The notes: generated from the sequence alone by a model not told the origin. Numbered from the stretch's first letter, positions 1 through 10,411 are shown. The stretch is DNA of 64,000 bases from Orobanche coerulescens (GCA_033398695.1 CM065815.1:102328501-102392500), one strand, 5' to 3'. Numbers and translations: made by a program.

Positions 1-2
1 AT

Positions 3-965
3 ATGCGGATGAAATCGAGGGTGCGCCACTACATGTCTGGTCTGGGGTGCACGACTTTGAAAGAATATCAGAATAAAGCGATGGCTTATGAGATGTCGTT
101 TTCTGCGACAGAGACGGCAGCCGAAGGAAAGAAGCAGAAGACCACCAGTCAATTTTCGGGAGGCAAGTCTGGAGGGTATCCGAAGGCTCAATCTGGTTCG
201 CGAGTCTTCGGGAGTCAGTCGCCGTCAGTTGGGCGAGGAAACGAATCTAGGTCTGCTCCTACTGGTTCCATTCGTGGTCCTACGTGCTTCAACTGTAGTC
301 GCCCAGGCCACATAATGAGTGAGTGTGATAGGCCTCCGATTCAGTGTCTTGCTTGTGGTCGGATGGGTCATTGTGCTATGTTTTGTACGGATGCGGCTCG
401 AACTCCAGTTACTCAGATATCAGCCCCATCTGCGGGAGAGCCGAGTGTGAATCAGGCACCGACAGTTCCTCAGCCGCAGCAGAGTTTTGGCAGAGGTCGA
501 GGACGTGGGCAGCCTTCTAGAGGGGGAGCTTCTAGTGTGGGGTCTGTTCCACCCCGAGTGTATGAGATGAGACGAGCAGGAGATCCTGACGCGACGGTGG
601 CGACAGGTACCGTCCACATCCTTGATCATCCTGTTTCCGTATTGTTCGATTCTGGTGCTACGCATTCTTTTATATCTATGGATTGTGTGCGTCGTCTGCA
701 TGTTGATTGCCTTGTTGCTTGTGAGCCTTTTGTTGTTAAACTTCCTAGTGGGGATAGCATCGTGGGGGATCGTGAGGTTAGAGATTTTCCAGTGAGTATC
801 GCGGGGAGGGTTTGGCCTTCTAATCTGATTGCGGTAGATATTAGAGATGAGGATTTGATTCTGGGTGAGGATTGGCTGGACCGTCATGGGGCGATCATGA
901 ATTATAGAACGAGAATCGTTTCGATGTTAGCCTCGGCAGTGCGAGCATTCTTTTGTGGGGCGTAA
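3..965 (+). pseudogene. gag: gag C-terminal half and aspartic protease, element A
   Basis: An open frame of 320 codons that begins inside gag because the window cuts it; the first Met is internal. It holds two CCHC zinc knuckles (CFNC...GH...C and CLAC...GH...C, nt 288-390), which bind the RNA genome in the Gag nucleocapsid region. An aspartic-protease active site ([10 protein letters not shown]) follows near nt 640-675; it would cleave the polyprotein. The frame is lost near nt 936, where the sequence differs from B by a small rearrangement, so protease and RT are no longer joined. The segment between knuckles and protease is rich in Gly, Arg and Pro. Confidence 0.88.
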
Positions 966-1670
966 GCGGAGTAGCCAGAGGTTACTGATCAGCGCCTTGA
1001 GGGCCGTGAGACTGCTTCGAGGAGGTTGCACGGGCTATTGGTGTTACGCTTTGAGATCGGAGGAAGGGGGAGTCGAACTCTCGTCTATTCCGGTAGTATG
1101 TGAGTATCCTGACGTTTTTCCAGACGAGTTGCCGGGTTTGCCGCCAGACCGAGAAGTTGAGTTTACCGTCGATTTAGAGCCGGGTGCAGCACCTATCTCT
1201 AAGACGCCATACCGTATGGCGCCCGCCGAGATCCGGAGTGAAGAAAGCTTGATTGGGAGAGTTGCTAGACATGGGGTATATTCGACCGAGCGCTTCACCT
1301 TGGGGCGCACCGGTCCTGTTTGTGAAGAAGAAGGACGGGTCACTTCGTTTGTGTATCGACTACCGAGAGTTGAACAAAGTGACCATCAAAAACAAGTATC
1401 CGCTCCCGAGGATTGATGACTTGTTTGACCAGTTGCAAGGGGCAACCGTATTTTCGAAGATTGATTTGAGATTGGGGTATTATCAGCTCCGAGTGAAGGA
1501 TACTGATATTCCGAAGACAGCCTTTCGGACGAGATACGGTCACTATGAGTTTGTGGTTATGCCTTTTGGGCTAACCAACGCACCAGTTGTGTTCATGCAG
1601 CTTATGAACAAAGTCTTTATCGAGTACCTCGATAAGTGTGTAGTCGTTTTTATGGACAAAATCCTGATTT
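955..1670 (+). pseudogene. pol: reverse transcriptase N-terminal part, element A (frameshifted, truncated)
   Basis: The protein continues in two further frames (955-1416 and 1253-1670), so at least two frameshifts separate it from the protease. The first part carries the linker before RT ([21 protein letters not shown]). The second carries RT motifs [35 protein letters not shown] and [10 protein letters not shown]. The catalytic loop reads FMDK where Ty3/gypsy elements have two Asp; B has the same change. The sequence stops matching B two codons later, at nt 1670. No RNase H or integrase remains. Not functional. Confidence 0.85.
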
Positions 1671-2094
1671 TGTCAGCAGGCAGGAAGTCATCAGAATCTG
1701 CCAGAAAGTTATCAAACCTGAACATCTTACCCCTACGACGGGACAAGCTACCAATACCAAAGATAAGCGGACTATGATCAGAGGTCCGAGGCAAATCGCA
1801 AGTATAGGAGTAGTCAGAATGAGAAATAAACCACTGCGGATTACCCAGGACTCTATCTAACCGCTTCCACAAGGATCTAGGAGAAGGGCTCTTATTATGC
1901 CACGAGAACCAGGAGCCCAACATCGGAAGCGTCTCTAGATCAGCACGCTGACAGAACTCCCTGAACTCCAACATAGGGAGCTCATCATCATGATGAGTCA
2001 CCTCTCCACCTAAGATCTCGCTACAATCCAAAACAGCATTAAAGTCGCCCATAATCACCCAAGGCTCGCTAACATGCAGAACAGAAAAATCAGT
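1671..2094 (-). pseudogene. LINE (non-LTR retrotransposon) endonuclease fragment
   Basis: Read on the minus strand, this gives one frame of about 140 codons with hallmarks of the exonuclease/endonuclease/phosphatase fold of plant L1-type LINEs. PWVIMGDFNAVLD comes first, then FSWHNKSPSPRSLWKRLDRVLGN, then [15 protein letters not shown] and SDH are the metal-binding and catalytic motifs that nick target DNA for target-primed reverse transcription. Upstream ORF1, the rest of ORF2 and a poly(A) tail are absent. Both ends abut broken retrotransposon sequence: RT of element A on the left, LTR of element B on the right. It is an internal scrap, not a normal 5'-truncated LINE insertion. Confidence 0.85.
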
Positions 2095-3062
2095 GATTGA
2101 ACGCCTATTGTCGTGAATTGTAATCGGGGTTATGGGAGTATTCCTTTCGTTTATTGATGTCCGTTGGGACTGAGTTATGTTAATTCTTCGTTAGGAACCG
2201 TCGTATTCCACTCAGATCATCCGTAGTCGTTTTTCACTTCCGATTCTTCGAAGATGTCACAAAGGCAAGTACTTTACATTTGTTTACATGTTCTAGTATT
2301 TGAATTATGGCTGTATTGTGGTTGTTGTGGATGGATATGTGTATGTTCACCTAGGGACGGTCCGATGGGGCCTCTAGGGATACGTTGCCGTGAGTTTCGT
2401 ATCGCGAACTATGGTTGACCACCCAGGGATGTCCGACGGGGCTCTGCGGGGTACGGTGGCCGTGAGTCACGTACCAAGGTTAACTTTGAATTGTTTTGGT
2501 TGGAAAAAATGTGTTTTGTGCTTGTGCATCGTAAATATTCCGGAATATAAAATGTTTTCTAAAATGATTTTTGGCGCATATATTCATCTGATTAGAATGT
2601 AGTTCAAATGGATTGTACTTGCACTAGCAGTTGTCGCTAACCCCTTAAATGGGGGAAATACTTTTTGTATTTCAGGTATTGATCGTGGGGACAAACATAT
2701 GACAAGCGAGCACCCAATCCGTATGAGGATGATGGGCAAGCATGATATTGTCCAGAAATTGATTATTGGTGTCCTGTCTGTCAATTATTATTGATGTCTG
2801 ATTTTGGGATTCTGTATTATAAAATTTGTTTAAGTACTCGAGTACTTCCGATTTGAATTTGTTAATGTTGTGTTCCCGTTTTGGGAAAATAGATTTGAAG
2901 TCAGAATTTTATTTGTCGGTTATAGTCTTTTATTTAGCTTGTCGTTTTATTTATGATGGTTTGTCGTTGTCGAATGTCTTGTTTGGTACGTTAGCCTGGT
3001 GGATTCCATAGTGTGGGGTCCACGGCGCTGTAATATGCCCTGAATGTCTTGGGGGTGTTACA
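2095..3062 (+). repeat. Left LTR of element B (3' half only)
   Basis: Matches 8973-9928 of the right LTR with few differences and ends in TGTTACA. The first roughly 975 bases, including the putative U3 and TATA box, are missing and the LINE fragment sits in their place. Retains two copies of a CACCTAGGGACGG-type module (2347-2394 and 2419-2466) and the terminal block starting GCCTGGTGGAT near 2992 that is shared with the LTRs of D and F. Confidence 0.9.
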
Positions 3063-3067
3063 GAATA

Positions 3068-3080
3068 TGGTATCAGAGCC
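3068..3080 (+). other. Primer-binding site of element B
   Basis: TGGTATCAGAGCC, the sequence complementary to the 3' end of plant initiator tRNA-Met, five bases after the LTR end. It primes minus-strand DNA synthesis. This site also fixes the LTR 3' end at 3062. Confidence 0.93.
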
Positions 3081-3270
3081 TAGGTTTATGGATACCTAGG
3101 CTGTCGGTTATTTGGGTCTAGTTAAGTGTCGTTTTTGGGACAGTATCACTGTTATGCCATCATCTCAGTACGCCGGTGCTCGTAAGTTTTTCCTAACTTG
3201 ACTCGTTTCACCGTTCTGTTCTATTACTGTCTTATTATCTTGTTTCGTTTTGCGTTTGAATTGTACTTAA

Positions 3271-3546
3271 CCATTACTTCTTGAATTCCTGCTGGTAGAG
3301 GACGCGACGCGGTCGCGACGCGGTAGGGGACGTGGCGCAGCCGGTGGGGCGGCCATGTCCGATCACTCGGGAACTGATTCGGCGATGCCCTCTTTGTCGA
3401 ATAGTATTCCCCCTAGTTGCGGAGGTCAGCAGGACCAGTCTGCTAGTTCCGGTAATGCACATGAGAATGTTGGTGTGGCCAACATTTTGCAACAGGTAGC
3501 GAACCAGATGACGCTCGACTCGAGCCGTTCTAGTCGGCCAAGCTAA
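3271..3546 (+). pseudogene. gag: gag N-terminal segment, element B
   Basis: Open frame from 3271 with no Met before 3355. It contains an Arg/Gly-rich start (TRSRRGRGRGAAGG) typical of Tekay-like Gag, then a Ser-rich linker and NILQQVANQM. It stops at 3544-3546. The next frame (3599 onward) continues without a gap in meaning from about 3520, so one base has been lost or gained near 3535. The true start codon is either mutated or upstream in another frame. Confidence 0.65.
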
Positions 3547-3598
3547 TGCCAACCCGGTTCCGCCTACTGGATCCGGCAATGATAAGTTACTTCAGGAC

Positions 3599-5980
3599 GT
3601 GATTCGTATGCGTCCTCCGCAGTTTGATGGTGCTTCCGACCCCTCTGGTTGGGAGAATTGGCTATTTGAGATGGAGAAGGTATTCGAGGCTGCTAACTGC
3701 TCTGAGGAGAGGAAGGTACCCATCGCTCAGTACTTCCTCGCCAAAGAGGCAGCAACGTGGTGGCAAGCGGTGAAACCGCGCGACCGGGCAGCTACGTGGG
3801 CAGAGTTTCGGGATTTGATGGAAGATGAATTCTGTCCTTGGCCAGTGAAAGAGGGGAGGATCCGAGCCTTCTTTGAGGCTAAGCCCCAAGACGTTCCTAT
3901 TTCTCAAGCTATCAAGGACTACAATCAACAGCTGCATTATGTGAGGAACCAAGTCCGAGATGAGCTTGATAAGATCCGCCACTTTGATATGCGGATGAAA
4001 TCGAGGGTGCGCCACTACATGTCTGGTCTGGGGTGCACGACTTTGAAAGAATATCAGAATAAAGCGATGGCTTATGAGATGTCATTTTCTGCGACAGAGA
4101 CGGCAGCCGAAGGAAAGAAGCAGAAGATCACCGGTCAATTTTCGGGAGGCAAGTCTGGAGGGTATCCGAAGGCTCAATCTGGTTCGCGAGTCTTCGGGAG
4201 TCAGTCGCCGTCAGTTGGGCGAGGAAACGAATCTAGGTCTGCTCCTACTGGTTCCGTTCGTGGTCCTACGTGCTTCAACTGTAGTCGCCCAGGCCACATA
4301 ATGAGTGAGTGTGATAGGCCTCCGATTCAGTGTCTTGCTTGTGGTCGGATGGGTCATTGTGCTATGTTTTGTACGGATGCGGCTCGAACTCCAGTTACTC
4401 AGATATCAGCCCCAGCTGCGGGAGAGCCGAGTGTGAATCAGGCACCGACAGTTCCTCAGCCGCAGCAGAGTTTTGGCAGAGGTCGAGGACGTGGGCAGCC
4501 TTCTAGAGGGGGAGCTTCTAGTGCGGGGTCTGTTCCGCCCCGAGTGTATGAGATGAGACGAGCAGGAGATCCTGACGCGACGGTGGCTACAGGTACCGTC
4601 CACATCCTTGATCATCCTGTTTCCGTATTGTTCGATTCTGGTGCTACGCATTCTTTTATATCTATGGATTGTGTGCGTCGTCTGCATGTTGATTGCCTTG
4701 TTGCTTGTGAGCCTTTTGTTGTTAAACTTCCTAGTGGGGATAGCATCGTGGGGGATCGTGAGGTTAGAGATTTTCCAGTGAGTATCGCGGGGAGGGTTTG
4801 GCCTTCTAATCTGATTGCGGTAGATATTAGAGATGAGGATTTGATTCTGGGTGAGGATTGGCTGGACCGTCATGGGGCGATCATGAATTATAGAACGAGA
4901 ATCGTTTCGATGTTAGCCTCTGACGGTACCGAGCATTCTTTTGTGGGGCGTAAGCGGAGTAGCCAGAGGTTACTGATCAGCGCCTTGAGGGCCGTGAGAC
5001 TGCTTCGAGGAGGTTGCACGGGCTATTGGTGTTACGCTTTGAGATCGGAGGAAGGGGGAGTCGAACTCTCGTCTATTCCGGTAGTATGTGAGTATCCTGA
5101 CGTTTTTCCAAACGAGTTGCCGGGTTTGCCGCCAGACCGAGAAGTTGAGTTTACCGTCGATTTAGAGCCGGGTGCAGCACCTATCTCTAAGACGCCATAC
5201 CGTATGGCGCCCGCCGAGATGCTGGAGCTGAAGAAACAGTTGGGAGAGTTGCTAGACATGGGGTATATTCGACCGAGCGCTTCACCTTGGGGCACACCGG
5301 TCCTGTTTGTGAAGAAGAAGGACGGGTCACTTCGTTTGTGTATCGACTACCGAGAGTTGAACAAAGTGACCATCAAAAACAAGTATCCGCTCCCGAGGAT
5401 TGATGACTTGTTTGACCAGTTGCAAGGGGCAACCGTATTTTCGAAGATTGATTTGAGATTGGGGTATTATCAGCTCCGAGTGAAGGATACTGATATTCCG
5501 AAGACAGCCTTTCGGACGAGATACGGTCACTATGAGTTTGTGGTTATGCCTTTTGGGCTAACCAACGCACCAGTCGTGTTCATGCAGCTTATGAACAAAG
5601 TTTTTATCGAGTACCTCGATAAGTGTGTAGTCGTTTTTATGGACAAAATCCTGATTTACTCGAGGAGCGAGGAGGAGCACGCCCGCCATTTGCATATCGT
5701 GTTAGACATTTTGAGAGCTCAGCATCTTTTTGCGAAGTTCTCAAAGTGTGAGTTTTGGTTGCGGGAGGTTATGTTTCTCGGTCATGTGATCTCGGCCGAG
5801 GGTGTTCGTGTGGACCCACATAAGGTAGAGGCAGTGTTGGATTGGGCGCCGCCCAAGAACGTGAAGGAGGTCCGATTTTCAGGATTAGCCGGGTATTACC
5901 GTAGATTCGTCGAGGGTTCTCTAAGCTCGCTCGGCCGACTCGGTTGTTCTGAAGTCAGAGAAGTTTGTGTGGACCGATGA
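3599..5980 (+). pseudogene. gag-pol: gag-protease-RT polyprotein segment, element B
   Basis: A 793-codon frame; Met1 is internal to gag. Residues about 8-90 form the retrotransposon capsid-type gag domain ([21 protein letters not shown]). CCHC knuckles use C225/C228/H233/C238 and C245/C248/H253/C258. The protease site [10 protein letters not shown] has its Asp at residue 346. RT runs from about residue 540 with [39 protein letters not shown] and [20 protein letters not shown]. The catalytic loop is [10 protein letters not shown] rather than the usual x-Asp-Asp, which should abolish polymerase activity. The frame fails near 5875-5940, at the RT-RNase H connection. Confidence 0.92.
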
Positions 5981-6884
5981 GAGGCAGAATAGTTTTGAGG
6001 AGTTGAAGAAGCGGTTGACGACCGCTCCTGTTTTGGCCTTACCGAGTGGTAATGAGGGTTTCTCAGTTTTCAGTGATGCTTCGGGCCAAGGGCTCGGATG
6101 TGTACTTATGCAGCACGGGAGGACGATTTCTTATGCTTCCCGTCAGTTGAAACCGTATGAGTTGAATTACCCTACGCACGATCTTGAGTTGGCCGCAGTT
6201 GTATTTGCGTTGAAGATTTGGCGTCATTACTTGTATGGCTCGTCGTGTCAGATTTTCACCGATCACAAGAGCCTAAAGTACATTTTCACCCAGAAAGAGC
6301 TTAATATGAGACAGAGGAGATGGTTGGAGTTGATTAAGGACTACGACCTCGAGATTCTATATCATTCGGGTAAGGCAAATGTGGTGGCAGATGCCTTGAG
6401 CCGGAAATCGGTAGCGCTTCGGGCGCTTGAGCTACTTACAGCCCAGTCGGGACTTCAGCGAGAGTTTATGAGGTTGAGCATTGAGGTTGTACTACCAGAG
6501 AGTTCCGGGCAGTTGCGTACTCTTGAGATTTCTTCATCTCTGGTCGATGATATTAAATCGGGACAGTTGGAGGACGTGATGTGTATTCAGCTCCGAGAGA
6601 GTGTAGGAAAGGGGAAAGCCCCGGGATTTGTTATTCATGAGGACGGAGTGTTGAGATTCCGAGGTCGGTTGTGTGTTCCGAACGACTCGGGATTGAGGCA
6701 GAGTATTATGCGAGAGGCTCATGCGTCACCTTACTCAGTCCATCCGGGCTCGAGTAAAATGTATAAAGATCTGAGGAAAAATTTCTGGTGGAACGACATG
6801 AAGAATGAGGTAGTTCAGTTTGTGGCTAAGTGTTTGACTTGTCAGCAAGTCAAGATTGAGCATCGTGACCCGGTAAGTTATTGA
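5967..6884 (+). pseudogene. pol: RNase H and integrase zinc-binding domain, element B
   Basis: A 305-codon frame continuing pol after a frameshift. RNase H covers about residues 25-150, with acidic motifs [33 protein letters not shown] and the terminal [15 protein letters not shown]. It degrades the RNA strand during reverse transcription. Residues about 245-300 hold the HHCC zinc finger of integrase ([20 protein letters not shown] then CLTCQQVK). It stops at 6884 because one G appears lost in the codon after HRDP; the next frame resumes at once with [19 protein letters not shown]. Confidence 0.9.
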
Positions 6885-7270
6885 AACCACTTCCGTCCCA
6901 GTGGAAGTGGGAGGATATCTCTATGGATTTTGTCACGGGTTTGCCGAGGACGAAGGCTGGTATGAATATGGTGTGGGTGATTGTAGACCGACTGACTAAG
7001 TCGGCACATTTTCTGGGCATCAAGGATACTTGGGGTCCAGAAAAGTTGGCTCGTATTTTTATCGCACAGATAGTGAGGCTTCATGGTACGCCGAGGACCA
7101 TTATTTCAGACAGAGATGGCCGATTTGTATCGCATTTTTGGAAGGCGGTGCATAAGGCATTGGGGACACAGTTACGTTTGAGCACTTCGTTCCATCCCCG
7201 ACGATGGCGATCGACGTACCATTCAGACGTTCGAGGATTTGTTGCGCGCGTGCGCGTTAGATTGGAGTAG
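6881..7270 (+). pseudogene. pol: Integrase catalytic core, element B
   Basis: Carries two of the three catalytic acidic residues of the DDE integrase core: Asp in EDISMDFVTGLPR and Asp in TIISDRDGRFVSHFW. The third, the Glu that normally follows a PQTDGQSER-type motif, is destroyed: near 7195-7225 the sequence is scrambled by small deletions (SFHPRRWRSTYH). The frame then ends at 7270 and the downstream part continues in a third frame. Inactive as it stands. Confidence 0.88.
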
Positions 7271-7961
7271 TGACTGGGAGGAACATTTGGCCTTAATTGA
7301 GTTTACTTATAATAATAGCTGGCACGCGTCGATTAAGATGGCACCGTATGAGGCACTTTATGGACGATGTTGCCGATCGCCGATATGTTGGGATGAGCCG
7401 TCCGATCTAGTTGGTACCGAGCCAGACCTTGTGTTAGAGACGAGGGAGAAAGTTGAATTGATTAGAAAGAGAATGTTGGCTGCCCAGAGTCGACAAAAGT
7501 CTTATGCGGATGTTAGGCGTCGACCCTTAGAGTTTGAGGTGGGAGATCATGTTCTGTTGAGAGTGTCTCCGACGAAGGGAGTTTTCCGTTTTGGGAAGAA
7601 AGGGAAACTCAGCCCGAGATATATTGGACCCTTCGAGATATTGGAGAGAGTCGGTGAGTTGGCATATCGTTTAGCTTTGCCTCCGTCGTTGAGTCATGTT
7701 CATAGCGTATTTCACGTCTCCCAGCTGAGGAAGTATGTTCCAGACCCGTCCCACATTATTGACTTCGGGGACGTGGAGATCGAGAAGGATGTTACGTTTG
7801 AGGAGAGGCCCGTTAAGATTTTGGAGCGTCGAGACAAACAGTTAAGGCACAAAACCATTCCTTTGGTTAAGGTGCAATGGTCGAGGCACGGAGTAGAAGA
7901 AGCGACCTGGGAGTTAGAGGAGGATATGCGTTCGAGGCATCCCGAACTTTTTGATTCTTAA
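7239..7961 (+). pseudogene. pol: Integrase C-terminus with chromodomain-like tail, element B
   Basis: A 240-codon frame. Contains EFTYNNSWHASIKMAPYEALYGR from the end of the core. A GPY/F module follows (KLSPRYIGPFEILERVGELAYRLALPP). The final segment IPLVKVQWSRHGVEEATWELEEDMR resembles the chromodomain-like end of Del/Tekay chromoviruses, which is thought to steer insertion into heterochromatin. A normal stop (TAA, 7959-7961) lies 35 bases before the LTR. This piece is intact in itself but cut off from the core by a frameshift. Confidence 0.88.
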
Positions 7962-7984
7962 GTTTCGGGTCGAAACTTTATTTT

Positions 7985-7996
7985 AGAGGGGGAGAA
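7985..7996 (+). other. Polypurine tract of element B
   Basis: AGAGGGGGAGAA immediately before the right LTR. Polypurine tracts resist RNase H and prime plus-strand DNA. Confidence 0.9.
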
Positions 7997-8510
7997 TGTA
8001 ATATCCATAATTTTCCATTTTTAGCAGTTTCCATTTTTGGTGTATGTCCATTTTTATCGACTCGCTTGTAACCGTTTCGACATTTCGAATCTACTTTGTT
8101 CTTGGAGTTTTTCCGTTTGGACGAGTTTTGATGATGTTTTCACGTAATTTCATTTTATGACATGTTTTGGCGTATGAACATCCGATTCTCGTAAAACTCG
8201 TTCGTTTTCATTGTTTCTTGGCTTGTACAAGTTCGTATGGTTGAGTTGGTCATGTTGAAACTTTCGGTTTGTAAATCCGACGTCGTTTCGTAATTTTCGG
8301 GCACTTGGGCCATTTTCGTAATTTCCTATAAGTTTAGGGAATTTCATGTTCGTGTCGTATTTCGGATTCCCGGATAGTCGGATTGATGTTTTCTTGTGCT
8401 GGTTAGAGTCGTCATCGAATATTCTTCGTAGTCGTATTTTTGGTTCGATAGCAGGTTCGGGTTTCGGGGTCGTCCGGAATCGTTTGGACAAAGTGCCCGA
8501 TCTTCTAGCA

Positions 8511-8568
8511 GGTGTTACGGCCGTAACACCCGAGTTCTGGCCGTAAGTTGGCCATGTTACGGCCGTAA
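8511..8568. promoter_or_regulatory. Palindrome cluster in the U3 of element B
   Basis: A perfect 20-base palindrome (GGTGTTACGGCCGTAACACC, 8511-8530) and a 12-base palindrome TTACGGCCGTAA (8557-8568) share one core. A half-site GGCCGTAAG lies between them. They sit about 240 bases upstream of the putative TATA box. Regulatory function is inferred from position only. Confidence 0.6.
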
Positions 8569-8804
8569 GTGTCCCCTTCTGGCATGTGACCCATTGCTTT
8601 AAAATACGGGCAGAGGTCCAAGACCTCATTTTCTATCCTTCCTTTCGTTTTTCTTCACGGGGCGACTCCAGAGGCGATTCCTTCAGTTTTGGTCGGAGAA
8701 TTTGTCGTGTTCCATCATCGTAGAATCGTAGTAGCATATCACCATCAGCGTAATCATCCTCCATCATCCGAATCCGAGGTATTTTCTTCAGGAACCCTAA
8801 CTTG

Positions 8805-8811
8805 TATAAAT
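8805..8811 (+). promoter_or_regulatory. Possible TATA box, element B LTR
   Basis: TATAAAT within a plausible U3/R boundary, about 810 bases into the 1.93-kb LTR. Missing from the truncated left LTR, so the left copy would not drive this element. No other TATA-like word in a comparable place caught my eye. Confidence 0.4.
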
Positions 8812-9928
8812 TGGGGGGTTTTCGGGTTTTCGTGTTTGATTCCGAATTGTTCATGTATGTTGTGAAACTTCTTACCGATTGTTGTTATTGGGTGATTCCC
8901 AATCCAATTTCCTTGATTTTAATCCGTGAATTATCAATACGGGGAGATTTTGCGTAAACCCTCGCCCGTATCGATTGAACGCCTATTGTCGTGAATTGTA
9001 ATCGGGGTTATGAGAGTATTCCTTTCGTTTATTGATGTCCGTTGGGACTGAGTTATGTTAATTCTTCGTTAGGAACCGTCGTCTTCCACTCGGATCATCC
9101 GTAGTCGTTTTTCACTTCCGATTCTTCGAAGATGTCACAAAGGCAAGTACTTTACATTTGTTTACATGTTCTAGTATTTGAATTATGGCTGTATTGTGGT
9201 TGTTGTGGATGGATATGTGTATGTTCACCTAGGTACGGTCCGACGGGGCCTCTAGGGATACGTTGCCGTGAGTTTCGTATCGCGAACTATGGTTGACCAC
9301 CCAGGGATGTCCGACGGGGCTCTGCGGGGTACGGTGGCCGTGAGTCACGTACCAAGGTTAACTTTGAATTGTTTTGGTTGGAGAAAATGTGTTTTGTGCT
9401 TGTGCATCATAAATATTCCGGAATATAAAATGTTTTCTAAAATGATTTTTGGCGCATATATTCATCTGATTAGAATGTAGTTCAAATGGATTGTACTTGC
9501 ACTACCAGTTGTCGCTAACCCCTTAAATGGGGGAAATACTTTTTGTATTTCAGGTATTGATCATGGGGACAAGCGAGCACCCGAGCCGTATGAGGATGAT
9601 GGGCAAGCATGATATTGTCCAGAAATTGATTATTGGTGTCCTGTCTGTCAATTATTATTGATGTCTGATTTTGGGATTCTGTATTATAAAATTTGTTTAA
9701 GTACTCGAGTACTTCCGATTTGAATTTGTTAATGTTGTGTTCCCGTTTTGGGAAAATGGATTTGAAGTCAGAATTTTATTTGTCGGTTATAGTCTTTTAT
9801 TTAGCTTGTCGTTTTATTTATGATGGTTTGTCGTTGTCGAATGTCTTGTTTGCTACGTTAGCCTGGTGGATTCCATAGTGTGGGGTCCACAGCGCTGTAA
9901 TATGCCCTGAATGTCTTGGGGTGTTACA

Positions 9929-10411
9929 AACATCACATCGGTTAACCATATACCGAAACATTGCCGATTTCATGCAAGGCAAACTAAGTGTCGGTGAATA
10001 TATTAAAGAGTTCGAAAGTTTGGTCTTGATGGGAGAGCTAGAAGAAAACGAAGAGCAAAATATGTCACGTTTTTTACGTGGCTTAAATAAAAATATAGCC
10101 AGCACGGTGGAATTATACCCATATGAAGATTTCGACACTTTATGTGGATTATGTGTGAAGATAGAAGCCCAAAATAAATTGAAGTTTTCAAGACCCGAAT
10201 TTCCTTCCAAATTCGGGAATCCAAGTGCCGGTTCGAGTTCGGGTACTAAAAGCACCACACCAAGTCATGTTCCTGTCACGGAACCTAAGGCTCCCTACGT
10301 ACCCAAAGAAACAAGTTTGGCGAAGGTACGATGTTTCAAGTGTCAAGGATTCAGCCATTACCAAAATGCATGTCCGAACAAACGGGTGGTGACACTAAAA
10401 GAGGCTCTTGA
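9929..10411 (+). pseudogene. gag: CRM/Reina-type gag fragment
   Basis: Aligns with 54132-54613 of element G at about 95% identity. It encodes gag residues from HRLTIYRNIADFMQG, through NTxELYPYEDFDTLCGLC-like sequence, to the zinc knuckle CFKCQGFSHYQNAC. The left end coincides with the right LTR of B and the right end with the LTR of H. It is therefore a remnant of an older element interrupted on both sides. The aligned frame is intact here, but the start and everything after the knuckle are missing. Confidence 0.85.

Larger units (their letters stand above)
1..1670 (+). mobile_element. Element A: truncated internal fragment of a Tekay-like Ty3/gypsy retrotransposon
   Basis: This stretch aligns base for base with 3987-5656 of the neighbouring element B. 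I count about eight substitutions in the first 930 bases, so the copies are roughly 99% alike. It covers the end of gag, the protease and the first part of reverse transcriptase. No LTR, primer site or 3' half is present in the window. The right end is abrupt, in the middle of the RT catalytic segment, where an antisense LINE fragment begins. The left end runs off the window. It is a recent relative of B cut by a later rearrangement. Confidence 0.9.
2095..9928 (+). mobile_element. Element B: Tekay/Del-like Ty3/gypsy retrotransposon, left LTR truncated
   Basis: Order: LTR remnant, tRNA-iMet primer site, gag, protease, RT, RNase H, integrase with a chromodomain-like tail, polypurine tract, full LTR. 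Integrase after RT defines Ty3/gypsy. Two zinc knuckles in Gag and a C-terminal segment ending KVQWSRHGVEEATWELE suggest the Del/Tekay chromovirus lineage. The coding region has at least four frame breaks (near 3540, 5940, 6880 and 7215). The target-site duplication cannot be checked because the left end is lost. The base after the right LTR resumes a CRM-type gag fragment, so B was probably inserted in an older CRM-like copy. Confidence 0.9.
7997..9928 (+). repeat. Right LTR of element B
   Basis: 1932 bases, starting TGTAATATCC and ending GGTGTTACA (TG...CA). Its 3' half matches the left LTR remnant. Contains a palindrome cluster at 8511-8568, a possible TATA box at 8805, a module repeated at 9225-9272 and 9297-9344, and a terminal block from about 9864 shared with the LTRs of D and F. 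No protein-coding content; short frames in it are incidental. Confidence 0.92.

Noticed and set aside
420..887. 155-codon minus-strand frame in A, repeated at 4406-4873 in B
   Set aside because: It is the antisense shadow of the gag-protease frame, identical in both copies only because the copies are nearly identical; no domain motif.
3068..3080. TGGTATCAGAGCC-type sites considered as parts of tRNA genes
   Set aside because: Only the 3' 12-13 bases complementary to tRNA are present, always next to an LTR; no tRNA cloverleaf found.
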